A stretch of 64,000 bases of DNA from a virus: positions 1-64,000 of the IMG/VR virus record IMGVR_UViG_3300034106_004144; one strand, written 5' to 3'. Below, in pieces: positions 60,742 through 64,000 of this stretch. Each line of letters begins with the position of its first letter. Positions within the stretch are counted from its first letter, which is position 1. Below the pieces are notes generated by a model. That model did no database searches and was not told where the DNA came from. It saw only the letters and a list, made by a program, of their open reading frames with translations. Made by a program: the position numbers and the translations under genes.

Positions 60742-63700
60742 TTAGATATTATCGAATGATACGCTTGTTGGTGTAACCACGAATTCCAATTCAATGAATT
60801 CCAATGTTGGTGTTGGTTTAAGGAAGATTTTACCTCTAAGTGTATTTCTATCATTATCCTCAACTTCATTCACCAATGAAACTCTAAAGTCGGTTAAACC
60901 TCTTTCTTTTCTGATGTTATCCAATATTGGGTTAACAAGTGATAAGAATTGACTTCTAACCTGCGCATCATTTGGATCAAACAATAATCTGTTTGCTACT
61001 GCTACAATTAATTTTCTTGCTTGTAACAATAATCTTCTGATGTTTAATCTGTTCAATGCACTATCTCTCAATTGAAGGTTTCTGTTACCCCAAATTACAT
61101 TTCCTACGTCAGAGAATGTAGCGATAGGGTTAATTCTACCTGGGTAAAGAATGTCCCTGCTTTCTTGATCCAATGCGATACGAGCTCTGATACAGTTAAC
61201 GATACCTCTATTGTAACCTGCGGTTGCAAACCAAGGATGTGCTACGTTATCAGTAAAGGCTAAGTTTCTTACAACCTCAGCTGTTGGTGGGATGTAAAGG
61301 TTAGCATTATTCTCGGTATCTGAAATTTGAATCCAAGGATAGTATACAGCGGTATAGTTAGAATCGATTTCTGTTGTTTCCAATTCATCGATGATATCAT
61401 TAGGGAATAACCAATCTTCTGTGTTAGCAGCGTTGTTATTACCAATTAACTTGATATCAGGTAAAGTTGGTAAGTAAATTGAATCTAATCTTTTTTCTTC
61501 AACTATTTCAATGGTGTCTCTAACCAACTCTGTGTTGTTAAGTATATCGATACCAGGTGTAGCTAAGATGTTGATTACTGTTTGTTCTGGATTTTCAAAA
61601 GTTTTAACACCATACAAGTATGAGTAGTAATCTGAAGTACCAAACAAGTCACCATATTCAACACTTGTGAATGTATCAAATCCAGCGGCTACGAAACCAT
61701 TTCTACCGATTTTATAATCATCACCATTAGTTCTTTGTTCTCTGTAAATATCCCAACCATCAAATCCTCCAGACAATAAAGCTGTGAATTTTCTTGTTTT
61801 AATGTCGTGATATGGGTGAGTTAACGTTGAAGCAATGACAACTGGATCAACAAAAGTACCAACACCAGCTGCAAATACATTATTTCCATTTGTATCTACA
61901 ATTGTACCAGCGTTAATATCCAAGTGGAAACCTTTTGTTTTAGTTGTCCAATCTAAACCATCATTGTAAGCATTATCACCAGTTAAAGAAACTTTACCTT
62001 TAAATTGTAATAAGTCAGCATCAAAACCGTACTCAAGGTCGGTAAAACCTAAGTAAATCTTTCTAACTTTATCACCAAGAGAAAATATCGGTGTAGAGAA
62101 TGGTGGGTTTACGATTAATTCACCTGGAGCGTAGTATTTTGTTTTGTAAGATAATTCAGGTACACCGCAGAAATCAGCTTCAGTTGAACCTGTTCCAAAT
62201 GTTCTAAACTCATATCCTTCAAAACCTGAAGCAACCGCATCAATTGGGGCGTTTTCAGCCATTTCAACAACCACATAAGAACTTCTTAATGGGTATTTGT
62301 TGTCAATGGTACCAATTCTTCTACCAATGTAATTGTCTTGCGACTCGTCCATAGATACAGATAAAAATCTTTCAAGGAAGAATGGGTTCTTATCACTATC
62401 AGCAAATGCTCTAATGTAAACGTCAAAAGTTTTTCTGTCTAAATCAACGTTACCGATTGAAACTTTAATATCCGTGTTAGCGTTACTACCATCAGATATA
62501 GATATAAATCTAAATAATCTTTGTGGTAAACCACCTCTTAACTCAGATACGAAAAATGGTGTTGCGGGTGATTGAAATTGGAATTTTAAATGATCCCAAG
62601 TATTAATTGGTATCAAATCAAAGTGCAAACCTTTAATTTCATTAAAGTTCCAACCTTTCTTTATAACAGAATCGTAAACTTCTTCAACAAATAAGAAAGC
62701 ATCTTTATCAAACGCCTGTGTACCTAAAACATTTTTAATATAGTTTTTCTTGGTTTTATCAAGCGAAACGGTATAAGAGAAATTTGTACCACCAGTAGTT
62801 GTACCAGTAATTTCAAAAGTCGCATACGGGTTAGTTAAAGCAGCATCAAATTGGTCATAAGCTACTGTTGTTGAATCAACATTGTAACCCAATACGTTCG
62901 AAATATATTGACCCCTACTTCTTAATGTTGCAACAGTCTTTTTATGGTATTTTTGATTTGGTGAACAAACGTAATCGTAAACAACTAATTTAATCTTACC
63001 AGAATAAATTGTCGCTGTGGTACCAGTGATATCGTAGGCAAACAATGCAAAAGAGGTTCCTTCGTATTGATCAGATGTTTCATTAAAGGTAAATTCTTTT
63101 ATCAAGATATCATCTGTTCTGTCAGCAACTGGAATACCAATAGCCAATTCATACGCATCTAAGAAAGCGGGTGTTGCTGGGCCAGTGCCAGTTAATACCT
63201 GAGCATTTCTATCTGTAACAAGTGCTGTTTGTTCAGAGCTGTCCAAAATACCCCAATAAGATACATTGTTTTTATACCAATCTTTTAGAGTGTAGTTTGT
63301 TACATTGAAGAAGTTATAATAAGCCGTATCGAATTTAGTTGTATCAACACCAGTTAATGTTGATATATGATCAATAACCTCTGTTGAGGTACCAGATAAT
63401 ACAAAAGTACCAGGTTGACCAACAGGTACATCGATATCAACCGTAAAGTCAAATACATAAGTTGTATCTGTATACGCTAATGTGTTTTTATTACATGTTC
63501 CTAAAGTCCTAATTGCATAACCCATACCAGCATCATAGCCAGAAAGACCCAATACACGGGTTACAAATAACTGATTTGATTGACTTAAGTACGATTTTGC
63601 AATGTACGGTAATTCATATTTTACGATTTGAGTGTTTCTAAATCTTTCTGGGCTAGTACCACCAAAACTAACTTTAAATTCATCATAATTTCTGATGAAA

Positions 63701-63834
63701 ATAGGTTGGAAGGCAGGCCCTTTCTTTGTTTCACCCACTAATCCTAGGGTTGTAACACCAACTGTCTCAGTAGTAAATGTTAAATCTTTTTCTGAGGTAT
63801 AGACACCTGGTGATGCATAAACTTTGTTTGCCAT
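60742..63834 (-). CDS. gp18: Tail sheath protein, gp18-like
   Basis: The sheath contracts to drive the tube through the envelope. The N-terminus ANKVYASPGVYTSEKDLTF and the next block TLGLVGETKKGPAFQPIFIR are typical sheath features. The C-terminal core is also conserved in type: LNIRRLLLQARKLIVAVANR, then LLFDPNDAQVRSQFLSLVNP and a FRVSLVNEVEDNDRNTLRGK stretch. The 1030 residues greatly exceed T4 gp18 (659). The extra length is in the middle and suggests larger surface-exposed domains. A late-motif copy is about 45 bases upstream, and a terminator follows. Assignment is firm. Confidence 0.93.
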   Translation of the reverse strand: MANKVYASPGVYTSEKDLTFTTETVGVTTLGLVGETKKGPAFQPIFIRNYDEFKVSFGGTSPERFRNTQIVKYELPYIAKSYLSQSNQLFVTRVLGLSGYDAGMGYAIRTLGTCNKNTLAYTDTTYVFDFTVDIDVPVGQPGTFVLSGTSTEVIDHISTLTGVDTTKFDTAYYNFFNVTNYTLKDWYKNNVSYWGILDSSEQTALVTDRNAQVLTGTGPATPAFLDAYELAIGIPVADRTDDILIKEFTFNETSDQYEGTSFALFAYDITGTTATIYSGKIKLVVYDYVCSPNQKYHKKTVATLRSRGQYISNVLGYNVDSTTVAYDQFDAALTNPYATFEITGTTTGGTNFSYTVSLDKTKKNYIKNVLGTQAFDKDAFLFVEEVYDSVIKKGWNFNEIKGLHFDLIPINTWDHLKFQFQSPATPFFVSELRGGLPQRLFRFISISDGSNANTDIKVSIGNVDLDRKTFDVYIRAFADSDKNPFFLERFLSVSMDESQDNYIGRRIGTIDNKYPLRSSYVVVEMAENAPIDAVASGFEGYEFRTFGTGSTEADFCGVPELSYKTKYYAPGELIVNPPFSTPIFSLGDKVRKIYLGFTDLEYGFDADLLQFKGKVSLTGDNAYNDGLDWTTKTKGFHLDINAGTIVDTNGNNVFAAGVGTFVDPVVIASTLTHPYHDIKTRKFTALLSGGFDGWDIYREQRTNGDDYKIGRNGFVAAGFDTFTSVEYGDLFGTSDYYSYLYGVKTFENPEQTVINILATPGIDILNNTELVRDTIEIVEEKRLDSIYLPTLPDIKLIGNNNAANTEDWLFPNDIIDELETTEIDSNYTAVYYPWIQISDTENNANLYIPPTAEVVRNLAFTDNVAHPWFATAGYNRGIVNCIRARIALDQESRDILYPGRINPIATFSDVGNVIWGNRNLQLRDSALNRLNIRRLLLQARKLIVAVANRLLFDPNDAQVRSQFLSLVNPILDNIRKERGLTDFRVSLVNEVEDNDRNTLRGKIFLKPTPTLEFIELEFVVTPTSVSFDNI

Positions 63835-63876
63835 ATTTGTTTAATTTTAATTTTTTTTATTTACCTTTTACTTACA

Positions 63877-63886
63877 ATAAATATCT
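63877..63886 (-). promoter_or_regulatory. Late-promoter-like motif upstream of the sheath gene
   Basis: The minus strand reads GAGATATTTATTGTAAGTAA, matching copies before the tube and 904-residue genes. It sits in the 106-base gap after the partial upstream gene. Confidence 0.55.
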
Positions 63887-63940
63887 CTGATTTTTTCAAA
63901 AAACAAGAAATACTATTTACTTTTTAAATTATTTTACGAG

Positions 63941-64000
63941 TTATGACTTTTCAACAACTGTAAATGTTCTACTTATTGCTGGAGTCACCTCAAAATCTTC
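63941..64000 (-). CDS. C-terminal end of an unidentified gene (partial)
   Basis: The minus-strand frame is open from the window edge to TAA at 63941-63943 and encodes the last 19 residues, EDFEVTPAISRTFTVVEKS. The start lies beyond the window. The piece is too short for a family call. It follows the direction of the sheath gene and ends 106 bases before it. Confidence 0.5.
   Translation of the reverse strand, partial: EDFEVTPAISRTFTVVEKS

Noticed and set aside
60681-60869. Minus-strand ORF of 62 residues over the end of the sheath gene
   Set aside because: Shadow of the sheath frame, runs through the terminator.
1-64000. tRNA genes, CRISPR arrays, integrase, insertion sequences
   Set aside because: Read through for characteristic signatures; nothing credible was recognised. 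A tRNA scan would settle the first point.

Overview
This window is part of the genome of a large, AT-rich, tailed bacteriophage with a contractile tail (myovirus morphology) related to the T4 superfamily. Almost every gene lies on the minus strand, so the map reads from high to low coordinates. The one clear exception is a small Vsr-like endonuclease gene at 59430-59831 on the plus strand. The T4-type parts recognised from protein sequence are tail sheath, tail tube, gp26-like chaperone, tape measure, gp53-like and gp25-like wedge proteins, gp6-like wedge, UvsX recombinase, gp32-like SSB, gp41-like helicase, gp61-like primase, a FEN-type exonuclease and class Ia ribonucleotide reductase. No integrase, repressor, tRNA, CRISPR array or insertion sequence was seen.

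The host is probably a member of the Bacteroidota (Flavobacteria-like). The starts I inspected lack a Shine-Dalgarno sequence and have A/T-rich leaders. Three promoters fit the Bacteroidota pattern TTG-N20-TAnn(T/A)TTG: before the primase, before the SSB gene, and on the plus strand of the tail-tube intergenic region. A second motif, core TATTTAT followed by an A-rich stretch, precedes most transcription units for virion proteins and is proposed as the phage's own late promoter.

Layout in transcription order (right to left): the end of an unidentified gene; the sheath (63834-60742); a 355-base non-coding region rich in repeats and promoters; the tail tube; the plus-strand Vsr-like gene; a gp26-like chaperone whose reading frame appears to continue by frameshifting into the next ORF; a 223-residue protein; the tape measure; a giant 2485-residue tail protein; a gp53-like protein; a 974-residue baseplate protein; a giant 2409-residue hub protein ending in two cell-wall hydrolase domains; and three small proteins. 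Next comes a DNA-metabolism block (SSB, UvsX, exonuclease, a 154-residue unknown, helicase, NrdB, NrdA). Baseplate and fibre genes then resume: gp25, gp6, a protein with a carboxypeptidase-regulatory-like domain, four unknown baseplate proteins, a giant 2554-residue protein with a tail-protein-I-like motif, and a cluster of fibre or adhesin-type proteins sharing an N-terminal LTDLG-type domain. A nucleotidyltransferase-fold protein sits inside that fibre cluster. A RuvC-like resolvase and the primase close the window.

Together these genes supply most of the tail and baseplate plus the core of a recombination-dependent replisome. Capsid, portal, terminase, DNA polymerase, clamp and clamp loader are not here and presumably lie outside the window. 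The most unusual points are the three giant baseplate proteins, the hub with two fused peptidoglycan hydrolases, the SSB without zinc ligands but with a bacterial-type acidic tip, the T9 frameshift site, the nucleotidyltransferase in the fibre cluster, and a candidate small RNA transcribed against the tail genes.
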